From positions 1 to 64,000 of the forward strand of contig JABMOW010000089.1 of assembly GCA_013204025.1 (NCBI GenBank): 64,000 nt of DNA. The letters run 5' to 3'. The stretch's first letter is position 1. Each line of letters begins with the position of its first letter. The translations under genes were made by a program, and so were the position numbers. Under the pieces are notes generated by a model. That model had not been told where the DNA came from and searched no databases. It saw nothing but the letters and a program-made list of their open reading frames with translations. Source of the stretch: Fidelibacterota bacterium (GTDB taxonomy: Bacteria > Fidelibacterota > Marinisomatia > SCGC-AAA003-L08 > JACNLC01). Positions 1 through 8,759 of the stretch are shown one piece after another.

Positions 1-956
1 AATCTCCTGATTGCATTTCTGCGATCTGAAAAAACACCGCCTAAATAAAGGCTGGTTACGAACAGTTCAAATGTAAGTAATATTTCTAATTTAAGAATAT
101 TACCTATTTTATCAGGAGATAATAAGTCTGAAATGACATTAAATACTAACCCTCCGGAAAAAATGATAACGAATGCAAGAAAGAAATTGACCACTGTAAG
201 TTTGTATAGATCAAATCTTGAACTGATAAAGAGAATGTAAGGCAGTAAAATACTATAAATTATTATTCCCAGCGTTGCGCTGGAGTTGATAAATAGAATG
301 ATCCCGGTTATAATTAACGCGAAAAGAAGGATCGCCAATAAAATATCTTCGAATTTCTTTCTGATCATTTGCGCCCCGGGGAATACGCGCCACACCAGTA
401 TAAATGAAGAAAAGGTCACTATTCCCAGACTATTTCGAAGGACCCAATAATAATATTCCGAAACTGCATCATTTAGTGATAGATCTCTAAACAGCACAAA
501 GGTTAGTATTCCAAGAATACCTCCAGCGGAGGGACCAAAAATGGCAGCCGCTACCAATCCATTTATTTCCTTTAAGGTGGAAATTAATCTTTTATTATCG
601 GTGATATAATAAAATATACCGGTTCCAACAACCACTTCTAAAACCTGTGAGGCAGCATTTCCCAGAATAACCGGGAGGGGAAACCCCATGCTGTATCCAA
701 CCAGAGTAGAGCCCACAAATACCGCTGGCAAAAGATTTCTTCCGTATGCGATGCACAATGCCATCGCAATACCGGAAGGAGGCCAAAGTAGTATAACGCC
801 GTAGTGAATTCCTGCTGCATATAGACCGATAAAAGCAAAAGCAAGGTAGCACAGGATTAAAATGATGGAGATGCTCAACCATTGAAACGAATATAGAGGT
901 AGGGCAGCTTGGCCAGATGTTTTAGAAGTAAGCTCCTCTATTTTGTGATTAGTCAT
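1..956 (-). CDS. MASE1-like integral membrane sensor protein (C-terminus beyond window)
   Basis: This gene is not in the ORF track because it runs off the left edge; reading the minus strand from the ATG at 956 gives about 318 codons without a stop. After a short soluble N-terminus there are roughly eight hydrophobic segments. The stretches LLWPPSGIAMA, GNAASQVLEV and AAIFGPSAGG resemble the MASE1 membrane sensor domain, which in known proteins is joined to a histidine kinase, PAS or GGDEF output domain; any such domain here would lie outside the window. Its start overlaps the end of the upstream response-regulator gene by 8 bp, so the two are probably co-translated in a minus-strand signalling operon. 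The MASE1 call is by motif memory; membrane topology is clear. Confidence 0.75.
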   Translation of the reverse strand, partial: MTNHKIEELTSKTSGQAALPLYSFQWLSISIILILCYLAFAFIGLYAAGIHYGVILLWPPSGIAMALCIAYGRNLLPAVFVGSTLVGYSMGFPLPVILGNAASQVLEVVVGTGIFYYITDNKRLISTLKEINGLVAAAIFGPSAGGILGILTFVLFRDLSLNDAVSEYYYWVLRNSLGIVTFSSFILVWRVFPGAQMIRKKFEDILLAILLFALIITGIILFINSSATLGIIIYSILLPYILFISSRFDLYKLTVVNFFLAFVIIFSGGLVFNVISDLLSPDKIGNILKLEILLTFELFVTSLYLGGVFSDRRNAIRR

Positions 957-2442
957 CATTTTTGGTGGGTTCAATAGTGTCAAAAGGGCTTGTGTATTTT
1001 TTTGGTAATTCCAGTTTCTCAAGGAGAGAGTTGATTTCCTGTTTTAATTCAACCATTTTATGTTCACGGTTCATCATCAATGAATTAAAATTTGAAAGCT
1101 CGTAGTTTTTTTTATTTAAATCGTCAATAATGTTTTGTCTTTCGACTTGCAATCGAATCCGATCCACAGTAAACGCTAATGTAGAGGCGATAGAAATAAA
1201 ATATTGTTCCTGCTGTTTTGTCGGTAATTGCACGCCTTCATCACCAAATGAACCAATGCCAAGGGAGCCCAGTAATTGATCAGATAGTTTGACAGGAACA
1301 TTAATAATCGTACGATTCCCAATTTGGTTCACAATCTCCTTATTCGTACGGGGATCGGTTTGTGCATCTTCAATAATAGCAATGTCAGTTAAAGATGCAA
1401 CCTCTTCCATATAAGGATCACCTTTCATTGGAATTAATGGAATTTGAGTCATAATGCTTTGTCTAGCTTTACCGGTTGCTGCAATCAACCTGGCATATTC
1501 TCGTTTTTCATCGAATATATAAAACCAGCAACTGTTATATCCTGTGATCTCTTTGATTTCATTTCCGATAGAATCCAATAGCTCATTATAGGAATCTGTA
1601 CGAACCATATTGCGAGATATTTTAGCCAATGAGAGAGCAAGAATCTCGTTTATTTTTTGTAGTTTTTCATGCGTAACTCGTTCTGAAATATCACGGAGAA
1701 CCCCTTGAATACCACACATTTCACCATTTTCATCATATAAAAAATTTGAGTTGGCAGAAACAAAAATAAGCTCACCGCTCTTTTTAATTAACTCCATTGT
1801 ATAATCTTTGGTGGAACCGGTTTTCTTTAATTCTGCGAGAAATCTTCCCTGTTCACCCGAATTATAATAATAGTTTGATGCTTTTGTGCCGATGACTTCT
1901 TCGGGTTCGTATCCAAAATTTCTGATTAGTGGATTTATAGTCGTCATAATCATGTTTTTATCTGTGCGATAATAAATATCAGGAAACGACTCAAAAATCT
2001 CCCGATAAAGTTCTTCGCTGTCTTTTAATTCGGCAATCAATCTTTCTTTATCATTTTTCAATTTCTGTTTTTCAATGGCGGAAAATATAGTTTGAGGCAA
2101 TTTGCTAATATGCCCATGTGTTTTGATCACATAATCCGATACGCCCATTTTCATAGCTTGTATCGCAATTTCCTCAGTGCCTGTACCGGTAACCACGATA
2201 ACAGGTATTTTGGAATCTCTCTCTTTAACTTCCTTTATTACATCCAATCCCGTGTATCCCAAAATATTAAAATCAGTCAGGACGAGATCGTAGTTAAGCT
2301 TTTCCAGATGGGATAAAAACTCATATTTAGAATTAGCAATTTCGAGGTTAAAGTTCATGCCATTTTTTTTCAGGGCATGTCTAATTAGTTCAATATCGTG
2401 TGGATTGTCATCAATATAAAGTATGTTCAATGTATTGTCCAT
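949..2442 (-). CDS. Response regulator with REC, PAS and GAF domains
   Basis: The 497-aa cytoplasmic protein begins with a CheY-like receiver domain (residues about 5-125): acidic pair D11/D12, phosphoacceptor D57 in LVLTDFN, T85 in VVTGTGTEE and K107 in DYVIKTHG. A PAS domain follows at about 141-260 (ending GVLRDISER), then a GAF domain at about 265-450, and a C-terminal coiled coil. There is no DNA-binding, kinase or GGDEF domain, so it probably passes signal by protein contact, most simply to or from the neighbouring kinases. A ribosome binding site, GGGAG, precedes the ATG. It sits between a PAS histidine kinase upstream and the MASE1 protein downstream, which it overlaps by 8 bp. Signal and target cannot be read from the sequence. 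Confidence 0.88.
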   Translation of the reverse strand: MDNTLNILYIDDNPHDIELIRHALKKNGMNFNLEIANSKYEFLSHLEKLNYDLVLTDFNILGYTGLDVIKEVKERDSKIPVIVVTGTGTEEIAIQAMKMGVSDYVIKTHGHISKLPQTIFSAIEKQKLKNDKERLIAELKDSEELYREIFESFPDIYYRTDKNMIMTTINPLIRNFGYEPEEVIGTKASNYYYNSGEQGRFLAELKKTGSTKDYTMELIKKSGELIFVSANSNFLYDENGEMCGIQGVLRDISERVTHEKLQKINEILALSLAKISRNMVRTDSYNELLDSIGNEIKEITGYNSCWFYIFDEKREYARLIAATGKARQSIMTQIPLIPMKGDPYMEEVASLTDIAIIEDAQTDPRTNKEIVNQIGNRTIINVPVKLSDQLLGSLGIGSFGDEGVQLPTKQQEQYFISIASTLAFTVDRIRLQVERQNIIDDLNKKNYELSNFNSLMMNREHKMVELKQEINSLLEKLELPKKYTSPFDTIEPTKNDD

Positions 2443-2556
2443 TTTGTCTCCCAGATGTATCTATTGATTGTTTTTTCCGAAACAGAAAGATATTTTATCT
2501 TGGATCCGGATAAGATCATCAATGTAAAGAAATGATTTACACTTCATTTTAAAAAT

Positions 2557-3657
2557 TTAATTTTCAGATTGCAATTTTATGAAAAAGCTGCTTCCTACTC
2601 CGTATTCGGATTCTACCCAGACTTCACCTTTTATGAGTTCAACCATTTTTTTTACATTCGCCAATCCGATCCCAGTGCCTTCATATTTTTTACCATTGTA
2701 TAAACGCTGGAATGGATTGAAAATAAGTGCGAGGTTTTCTGGCTCAATTCCAATCCCATTGTCCGTGATCTTCAGGATAACCCAGTTCTCTTTTGTTTCT
2801 GATGAAATTTCAATTTTTGGATCAACATCGTTCTTTCTGAAAATCATCGCATTTTCGATTATATTCATTAATATTTGTTGAAGCAGGGTGGCATCTGCAA
2901 GCACTTGGTGAAGTGGAGTATGCGTAAATAATTCACATTGTTGCTCTGACATCCGCTCTCGAAATATTTGGCGTAAAGAATCAATTAAGGCAGTAACATC
3001 GATAGGTTTCATGCGAACTACTTTATTCATTAGCTTTGCATGTTCAAGAAGATCGTTAATGAGTTTATCCATATTGACACATGCTTCATTAATAATATTC
3101 AAAAAATTTAGACCTTCGCTATTCAGTGATTCTTTATGCTCATCGAGTAATATTTTTGAAAAACCTGTAATCGCTCTTAAAGGTGCTCGCAGGTCGTGAG
3201 ATACCGAGTATGAAAACGCTCCCAGGTCAGCAGTTCGTATTTCAACCTGTTCCTCCAAAGACTTTTTAATTTCCAGAAGTTCGAGTTCAGTTTTTTTTGA
3301 GACTGTAACATCCAACAACGAAAGCAGAACTGCTTCGACTTTAGCATCTTCAGATTTTATGGGGTAAAGAGACCAATCCCAATATGTGACTCCCCATTCA
3401 GGATGATCAGGAAATTCAAATGATTTAGCAGCTATGGTGAAAATTTCACCGGTTTCTACTACATTTTTAAAAATAGTCTCGTTTTCTTCATGCGGATATA
3501 ATTTGAAGTGGTTTTTTCCAATGAAATAGGAATCAGCGTGACCTGCTCCCTCGGCATAAGCTTTGTTTACACGAATAAAATTAAAGTCTTTATCCATATA
3601 CGCTAAAGCCATGTGCGTAGTATTAAAAATGGTTTCGAGTGTCTGTTCTTTATTCAT
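2557..3657 (-). CDS. PAS-domain sensor histidine kinase
   Basis: A 366-aa soluble histidine kinase with no membrane segment. Residues about 5-125 form a PAS domain, a short coiled coil spans 125-148, and the HisKA box is SHDLRAPLRA with phosphoacceptor H154. The HATPase_c domain follows, with an N-box-like IIENAMIFRK, the G1 box DNGIGI, an F box NPFQRLY and the G2 box EGTGIGLANV. The SHDLRAPLRAI style of H-box is typical of bacteriophytochrome-like kinases, but no GAF/PHY chromophore region is present. It is first in the minus-strand operon, 114 bp upstream of the REC-PAS-GAF regulator, its likely partner. No receiver domain is attached. Confidence 0.92.
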   Translation of the reverse strand: MNKEQTLETIFNTTHMALAYMDKDFNFIRVNKAYAEGAGHADSYFIGKNHFKLYPHEENETIFKNVVETGEIFTIAAKSFEFPDHPEWGVTYWDWSLYPIKSEDAKVEAVLLSLLDVTVSKKTELELLEIKKSLEEQVEIRTADLGAFSYSVSHDLRAPLRAITGFSKILLDEHKESLNSEGLNFLNIINEACVNMDKLINDLLEHAKLMNKVVRMKPIDVTALIDSLRQIFRERMSEQQCELFTHTPLHQVLADATLLQQILMNIIENAMIFRKNDVDPKIEISSETKENWVILKITDNGIGIEPENLALIFNPFQRLYNGKKYEGTGIGLANVKKMVELIKGEVWVESEYGVGSSFFIKLQSEN

Positions 3658-4181
3658 GTCTTATCTTTTTAATAAAATATTATTATAAGCAGTAAGCAAG
3701 GAACAATTAAAAAAGCAATTTCATCTTGTTGAGTGATGTCATATGTAGAGTAAGCAGTTGGGCGTTTGAATATTTATCTGAAGAGGGTGGATGTGGAGTC
3801 GCATATTTAGACATATTAATATTCGGATTTGCACATAACTATATTGATTTAATTTCATTTAAAACTGTTCTCATTTTGTTATATTTTAATCTCCCGAGTC
3901 TGTATAAAAATTACAACAATTTTCACCGAGTTTGATTACACATTCATGTATTAAAAATAATTGAGAATAACCCCAAATTATTAATTATCCGAGCTATGTA
4001 TCAGCGGAAAACGATTCAGATACTTTGGTAAATAATATTTGAAAATTGATTTTTCTCAATGATAGCATCATTTTTATTCAGTTAGAAGATACGGTTATAA
4101 TCCGTTATTTTATACTTCAAGGATTATTAATGATAATCCAATAATAATTTATCTAGAAATTAAATATTTAAGAATTTCAAT
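3658..4181. other. Divergent intergenic region, 524 bp
   Basis: This AT-rich stretch separates the minus-strand signalling operon from the + strand run that begins with the RNase HII gene, so it should hold promoters for both. The one ORF in the track here (3726-3935, 69 aa) has no recognisable domain, no good ribosome binding site and lies where promoters are expected; I treat it as chance. A TATAAT hexamer at 4096-4101 with no good -35 partner and an inverted repeat at 4121-4139 are the only signals seen. No RNA gene was recognised. Confidence 0.6.
4096..4139 (+). promoter_or_regulatory. Possible promoter element and inverted repeat before rnhB
   Basis: TATAAT lies at 4096-4101, and a perfect inverted repeat GGATTAT-5 nt-ATAATCC at 4121-4139 falls where the 5' leader would begin, about 40 bp before the ATG at 4182. 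The matching -35 position is only weakly conserved. In AT-rich DNA both may occur by chance, and promoter consensus in this lineage may differ from TTGACA/TATAAT. Confidence 0.25.
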
Positions 4182-5153
4182 ATGGACCAATTTGACAGAA
4201 AGTTCAGAAAAAACAATAAAACACTTCTTTGTGGTGTGGACGAAGCAGGCAGAGGGCCTCTGGCGGGACCCGTGGTTGCTGCTGCAGTTATTCTAAATTC
4301 TGATACAATCATCGAAGGTGTAGACGACTCAAAAAAATTGACTCCCAAAAAACGAGAACAATTATATCACGCTATTACTGATAATTCAATCTCAATCGGC
4401 ATCGGAGTAGTCCATGAACGTGAAATTGATGACCTAAACATTCTTAATGCCACATATAAAGCGATGGCAGCCGCAATCGATAATATGAAATTCAAACCTG
4501 ATATAATTTTAGTAGATGGCCGCCCCGTACCGTTAACACATCCAGATATAAAAAATATTATCAGAGGAGATTCGCTTTCACAGTCCATAGCCTGTGCATC
4601 CATCATAGCAAAGGTCTATCGAGACAGAATGATGATTAATTACAGCAAAGTATATCCTGAATATGGATTTGATTCTCATAAGGGATATGGCACAAAACAG
4701 CATCTATTAGCTCTGAAGAATTTTTGGGCGACACCTATACACAGGAGATCATTTGCCCCGGTTAAAAAGTTTATCCCTGGATCAGAGCATTATCAAAACC
4801 GTCAATGGCTGGGGAATCTCGGAGAGCAGTATGCAGCAAGCGCGTTAGTGAAATTAGGATACAAAATTCTTGCTATCAAATATTCAGTTCAAGGGGTTGG
4901 TGAAATTGACGTTATCCATAAAGAGAAGGATGAAATTGTTTTTTCGGAAGTTAAGACTGGATATTCCTTCCAAGATGATAATCCGCTTTCAAGAATCGAT
5001 CATAAAAAACGGGATCGTATTTTAACAACAGCCGGTAAATATCTTGATAAAATTGGTTTTTCGGGTCATCCTCGGTTCGACGTAATTTCCGTGCAATTTT
5101 CCGGGGGGAAACCCAAAATTAAACGAATTAAAGGAGGTTTATCTTTTGACTAA
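4182..5153 (+). CDS. rnhB: Ribonuclease HII fused to a YraN/UPF0102 nuclease-like domain
   Basis: Residues 1-200 are RNase HII, which removes ribonucleotides from DNA and RNA from RNA-DNA hybrids. It starts at GVDEAGRGPLAGP, and the four acidic catalytic residues can be placed as D20, E21, D112 and D130. Residues about 205-323 match the YraN/UPF0102 family: GNLGEQYAASALVKLGYKIL and then GEIDVI...VFSEVKTG, the PD-(D/E)XK-like core (D243, E256, K258). RNase HII alone is about 200 aa and YraN about 120 aa; the 323-aa length is explained by an in-frame fusion with no stop between them. In many bacteria rnhB and yraN are separate neighbours. The end overlaps the next gene by 8 bp. Confidence 0.93.
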   Translation: MDQFDRKFRKNNKTLLCGVDEAGRGPLAGPVVAAAVILNSDTIIEGVDDSKKLTPKKREQLYHAITDNSISIGIGVVHEREIDDLNILNATYKAMAAAIDNMKFKPDIILVDGRPVPLTHPDIKNIIRGDSLSQSIACASIIAKVYRDRMMINYSKVYPEYGFDSHKGYGTKQHLLALKNFWATPIHRRSFAPVKKFIPGSEHYQNRQWLGNLGEQYAASALVKLGYKILAIKYSVQGVGEIDVIHKEKDEIVFSEVKTGYSFQDDNPLSRIDHKKRDRILTTAGKYLDKIGFSGHPRFDVISVQFSGGKPKIKRIKGGLSFD

Positions 5154-6822
5154 ACAGTGGCTGGGAATTCTGATCATTTCCATTTCTTTTGCCAGAGTAC
5201 CTGATGCGACCGGCAAATACGGAGCAGTGACATCATCCAATGAATATGCTTCCCGAATCGGACTTGAAGTTTTAAAAAATGGTGGGAATGCCATTGATGC
5301 AGCAATTGCTACAGGATTTGCACTTGCAGTTGTTCATCCTGCCGCTGGAAATATCGGTGGTGGTGGATTTATGCTCATTCGGTTTGCAGATGGTACGGTA
5401 ACATCCATTGATTTTCGTGAAACAGCGCCTGCTACTGCAACCAGAGATATGTTTCTTGATGAAAATGGTGACGTCATTCCCGGAAAAAGTTGGAATACCT
5501 CATGGGCAGCAGGTGTCCCCGGTAGTGTTTCTGGTTATGGATTGGTTCATGAGAAGTATGGATCCATGTCCTGGAAAAAACTATTAAAACCGTCTATCCA
5601 ATTAGCAAAAAAAGGGTTTAGACTCGATTACCAGAGCTCTAAATCATTTGAAGGCTATCGTCAATTCCTCGGTGCCGATCCGATGTCAGATGCCACCTTT
5701 TTATTCAAAGAACAAATATCGGTGGGAGATCTGTTTGTACAGTCTGATTTAGGACAAACGCTTAACCGAATTTCAAAAAATGGACCAGACGAATTTTACA
5801 ACGGTAAGACAGCAGACATGATTTTACAGTGCATGGACCGAACCAATGGTCTAATTACAAAGGATGATCTAAACAATTATCATGCAATCGAACGAGAACC
5901 TATAAAATTTGAGTACCGCGGATATTCTGTTTATTCAATGCCTCCACCCTCATCTGGCGGGATCGCCCTTGCTGGAATTCTCAATCAACTTGAAAACATA
6001 AATTTATCAGAAATATCATATCACAGCGCAGAACATATTCATTATATGACAGAAGCTGAAAGAAGAGTTTACGCAGACAGATCAACAATGCTAGGGGATA
6101 TGGATTTTGTACCCGTCCCTATCGAGGAGCTGATCTCACAAGATTATGCAAATGAAAAATGGTCATCCATCGATTCGGTATTAGCTACACCCAGCACCGA
6201 TATCCATCCAAAAGAGCAGGTGGAGTATAATGAATCAGGAGAGACAACTCACTTTTCGGTAGTTGATAAATGGGGAAATGCAGTCAGTGTGACCACAACG
6301 ATCAATGGATGGTTTGGTAACGGGATCACTGTTGATGGCGCAGGATTTTTACTAAACAATGAGATGGATGATTTTTCTTCCAAACCAGGCGTACCAAATG
6401 CATACGGGTTGGTTGGATCACGAGCCAATGAAATTGCCCCAGGAAAAAGAATGCTCAGTTCAATGACACCTTCAATTGTCGAAAATGCTGATGGTAATCT
6501 ATTTTTAGTAACTGGTTCACCCGGGGGATCAAAAATAATCACCACAACCATGCAGGTAATTTCAAATGTCATCGATTTCGAAATGAACATCGAAGATGCA
6601 GTGGAAGAGCCACGATATCATCATCAATGGCTTCCTGATGTGATTTTTGTCGAACCTAATGGATATTCCATTGAAACGATTGAAAAAATGGAAGTCAATG
6701 GATATCACTTTGCACTCAGCGGTGTCATGGGGGAGGCAAATTGTATAATGGTTGACCCAACATCAGGCCTGATACATGCGGCCGGAGATAGCAGACGTGG
6801 TGCTTCTGCGTTAGCATATTAA
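5146..6822 (+). CDS. ggt: Gamma-glutamyltransferase (glutathione hydrolase)
   Basis: The 558-aa protein has the layout of a self-cleaving gamma-glutamyltransferase, which hydrolyses or transfers the gamma-glutamyl group of glutathione-like substrates outside the cytoplasm. The large-subunit part includes KNGGNAIDAAIA and GGGGFMLI with the substrate Arg in DFRETAPA. The autoprocessing site is GETTHFSVVD, with nucleophile T367 as the new N-terminus of the small subunit, followed by LNNEMDDFSSKPG and SPGGSKI. A short hydrophobic N-terminus (GILIISISFA) suggests export, although the signal peptide is weak. It overlaps rnhB by 8 bp. The physiological substrate is not known from sequence. Confidence 0.93.
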   Translation: MTKQWLGILIISISFARVPDATGKYGAVTSSNEYASRIGLEVLKNGGNAIDAAIATGFALAVVHPAAGNIGGGGFMLIRFADGTVTSIDFRETAPATATRDMFLDENGDVIPGKSWNTSWAAGVPGSVSGYGLVHEKYGSMSWKKLLKPSIQLAKKGFRLDYQSSKSFEGYRQFLGADPMSDATFLFKEQISVGDLFVQSDLGQTLNRISKNGPDEFYNGKTADMILQCMDRTNGLITKDDLNNYHAIEREPIKFEYRGYSVYSMPPPSSGGIALAGILNQLENINLSEISYHSAEHIHYMTEAERRVYADRSTMLGDMDFVPVPIEELISQDYANEKWSSIDSVLATPSTDIHPKEQVEYNESGETTHFSVVDKWGNAVSVTTTINGWFGNGITVDGAGFLLNNEMDDFSSKPGVPNAYGLVGSRANEIAPGKRMLSSMTPSIVENADGNLFLVTGSPGGSKIITTTMQVISNVIDFEMNIEDAVEEPRYHHQWLPDVIFVEPNGYSIETIEKMEVNGYHFALSGVMGEANCIMVDPTSGLIHAAGDSRRGASALAY

Positions 6823-6858
6823 ATCTTATGGAACAGTTACCCATCCTATTCATTAACA

Positions 6859-7938
6859 ATGCAAAATATTACGGAATCACATTTGAAAAATAAGAAAATA
6901 TTGGGTTTATCCAGAAATTTTTGGCGAGAATTTCGAATACTGCTAACACTCATCATCATCGCTCTGACTATAAAAGCTACCATCGTTGAAATATATGTTG
7001 TACCAACCGGATCGATGGAAGATACAATACTTACCGGGGATATGCTGGTAGGGAATAAATTCATCTACGGTTTGCGTACTCCAAAACAGATCAGCCTAAT
7101 CTGGACAAGAATGGGATTTAGTATTCCTTGGGTTAGACTGCCCATATTTAAAGAAGTAGAAACTGGTGATGTAGTCATCTTTGAATTTCCCAGAGATCCA
7201 TTCCAGAAGTATGTTAAGAGATGCATCGGCACTCCGAATGACAAGGTGGAAATTAAACAGGGAGATATTATTATTAATGACCAAAAAATGGAATTTCCTG
7301 TAGAAGGAAAATTCACCAAAGGTCAATTCTTTCCTCCTGATAAAGATCAGACAATTTTCCCATACTTTACAGGAAATCAGGATAATATTCAGCCGTTCAC
7401 AGTACCTTATCAAGGAATGAATATTGAATTTTCAGAAGTTACAGACTGGGTGTCCACGATAACATTATTGCTTCAAGATGGGAACGAAGTCGCACTTGGT
7501 GATAGAAGTTTTACACTTATCGATCCTTCAGAATTGGCAAGAATGGTAGGGTTTTTAAAATACAAACTGCTTGAGATCCTAAAACCCAGCTCTAAAAATA
7601 AAATCAGATCTGATCAACTTACGGCTCAACGAAATTACATGTCAAAAGTGATCCAAGAAAATCATAGCAATAATATTTACAATCCGTGGGAGATTAGATT
7701 CAGGGAATCAGATCATGATCTGGTAATGAGCCATCTTAAGATAAACGATGTTTCACTGAGTGAGCTAAAAAGATATACGCTCAAACATAACTTTTACTTT
7801 TTCATGGGAGATAATCGGGATAACAGTTCGGACTCCAGGTTCTGGGGATTCGTTCCAGATCACCAGATTTTAGGTACTCCTTTATTTTCTGTTGTTAATT
7901 TAATGAAATTTAAATTCAGGCTCAGGTTTGTATCATAA
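6859..7938 (+). CDS. lepB: Signal peptidase I, long form
   Basis: Type I signal peptidase (S26 family), which removes signal peptides at the periplasmic face of the membrane. A single N-terminal membrane segment (about 24-42) is followed by the Ser box VVPTGSMEDTIL with nucleophile S52, the Lys box YVKRCIG with general base K120, and the C-terminal MGDNRDNSSDSRFWG box near residue 310. At 359 aa it is longer than many homologues because of a roughly 180-residue stretch between the Lys box and the GDNRDNS box; that part is rich in charged residues and has no recognised domain. It is followed closely by three small unknown genes. All catalytic residues are present, so it should be active. Confidence 0.94.
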   Translation: MQNITESHLKNKKILGLSRNFWREFRILLTLIIIALTIKATIVEIYVVPTGSMEDTILTGDMLVGNKFIYGLRTPKQISLIWTRMGFSIPWVRLPIFKEVETGDVVIFEFPRDPFQKYVKRCIGTPNDKVEIKQGDIIINDQKMEFPVEGKFTKGQFFPPDKDQTIFPYFTGNQDNIQPFTVPYQGMNIEFSEVTDWVSTITLLLQDGNEVALGDRSFTLIDPSELARMVGFLKYKLLEILKPSSKNKIRSDQLTAQRNYMSKVIQENHSNNIYNPWEIRFRESDHDLVMSHLKINDVSLSELKRYTLKHNFYFFMGDNRDNSSDSRFWGFVPDHQILGTPLFSVVNLMKFKFRLRFVS

Positions 7939-7952
7939 TGATGGAGTCATAA

Positions 7953-8309
7953 ATGATTAACATTATTTCTTATATCTTTAAACTACTTTTTTCTGCCATC
8001 CTTGGCGGATCAATGACATATTCTCCATCGATTGCTCATCAGGATACTTCAGTCATTAAAACTGCCATTTTATGTGTGATTTCCGCAGCAATATTTGGAG
8101 GAATTATTCTTACTCCTGATCATCTACAAAGCGGATTGGCTTTTGGAAGTCTCGTAATGCTTTCTGCTATTGTTTATAAGGTTGATATACCCATTATTAA
8201 AGCAGTAGCAGCAATTGTTGCTGGAATGCTTATCGGGTTGGGATTTCCGATTTTTGGAATACTATTTACAATACTAATGATTTTCTTAAATCGATATACG
8301 TTACGATGA
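7953..8309 (+). CDS. Small four-helix integral membrane protein, unknown function
   Basis: This 118-aa protein is almost entirely hydrophobic, with about four transmembrane segments (near 3-22, 33-54, 63-80 and 85-114). It begins 14 bp after lepB and is likely in the same transcript. No family motif is recognised. Codon use resembles its neighbours and it has a plausible upstream GGAG-type ribosome binding site, so it looks like a real gene. Possible roles such as a small permease subunit or protein-complex anchor cannot be supported from sequence alone. Confidence 0.75.
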   Translation: MINIISYIFKLLFSAILGGSMTYSPSIAHQDTSVIKTAILCVISAAIFGGIILTPDHLQSGLAFGSLVMLSAIVYKVDIPIIKAVAAIVAGMLIGLGFPIFGILFTILMIFLNRYTLR

Positions 8310-8339
8310 AGTTTTGTAGTATTATTCAAAAGTGTCGGG

Positions 8340-8369
8340 ATATTATAAAATAATATGATAATTTATCAT
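8340..8369. repeat. Two adjacent AT-rich palindromes upstream of the 8430 gene
   Basis: ATATTAT-AAA-ATAATAT at 8340-8356 is immediately followed by the odd palindrome ATGATAA-T-TTATCAT at 8355-8369, about 60 bp before the next start. They could be an operator or a weak transcript-end hairpin for the membrane-protein gene, but the low complexity makes chance likely. Confidence 0.3.
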
Positions 8370-8429
8370 TGGAACTTTCCTAAATAAATCAAAAAATTAC
8401 CGTCTCAAATTTTAGGTAATATTAAGTAG

Positions 8430-8744
8430 TTGATAGTGAAAGCACTTGGCGATATTGAAAAATTAAAATTATACGGACAGGATTTCGATAACGGATTGAA
8501 ATCCGTTTTATTAGAAGTAAATAAAAAATATGGTGACATACTTTTTGAAGAGCTAATAAACCGTATTGAACTAACCATCTCACTTTTTCAAGATGAGATG
8601 GGTTCTATCAGAACAGAAATCGATAATTCATACACTGAAATTCCCAGGATATCCGAGATTGTAAATATTCAGGAAAAGCATATTTCGGATGATTCTTCTT
8701 CCGATGATATTCCGGAGTGGGAATACAGATTGAACAACAATTAA
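8430..8744 (+). CDS. Small acidic protein, unknown function
   Basis: A 104-aa soluble protein with no recognised domain. The track start is TTG at 8430; a GTG at 8436 (giving VKALGDIEKL) is an equally good start. The middle is predicted helical (LFEELINRIELTISLFQDEMG) and the C-terminus is acidic and serine-rich (DDSSSDDIPEW), which looks disordered. It lies 15 bp before the coiled-coil membrane-anchored protein, so the two may work together, for example as a soluble partner and its anchor. That link rests on position only. Confidence 0.6.
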   Translation: MIVKALGDIEKLKLYGQDFDNGLKSVLLEVNKKYGDILFEELINRIELTISLFQDEMGSIRTEIDNSYTEIPRISEIVNIQEKHISDDSSSDDIPEWEYRLNNN

Positions 8745-8759
8745 ATAATAAGGAAAACC

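Noticed and set aside
595-882. 95-aa and 68-aa minus-strand ORFs (595-882, 638-844)
   Set aside because: They are out-of-frame shadows of the MASE1 gene, which reads through in another minus-strand frame from 956 to the window edge.
3726-3935. 69-aa + strand ORF in the divergent intergenic region
   Set aside because: No domain, no ribosome binding site, and located where promoters are expected.
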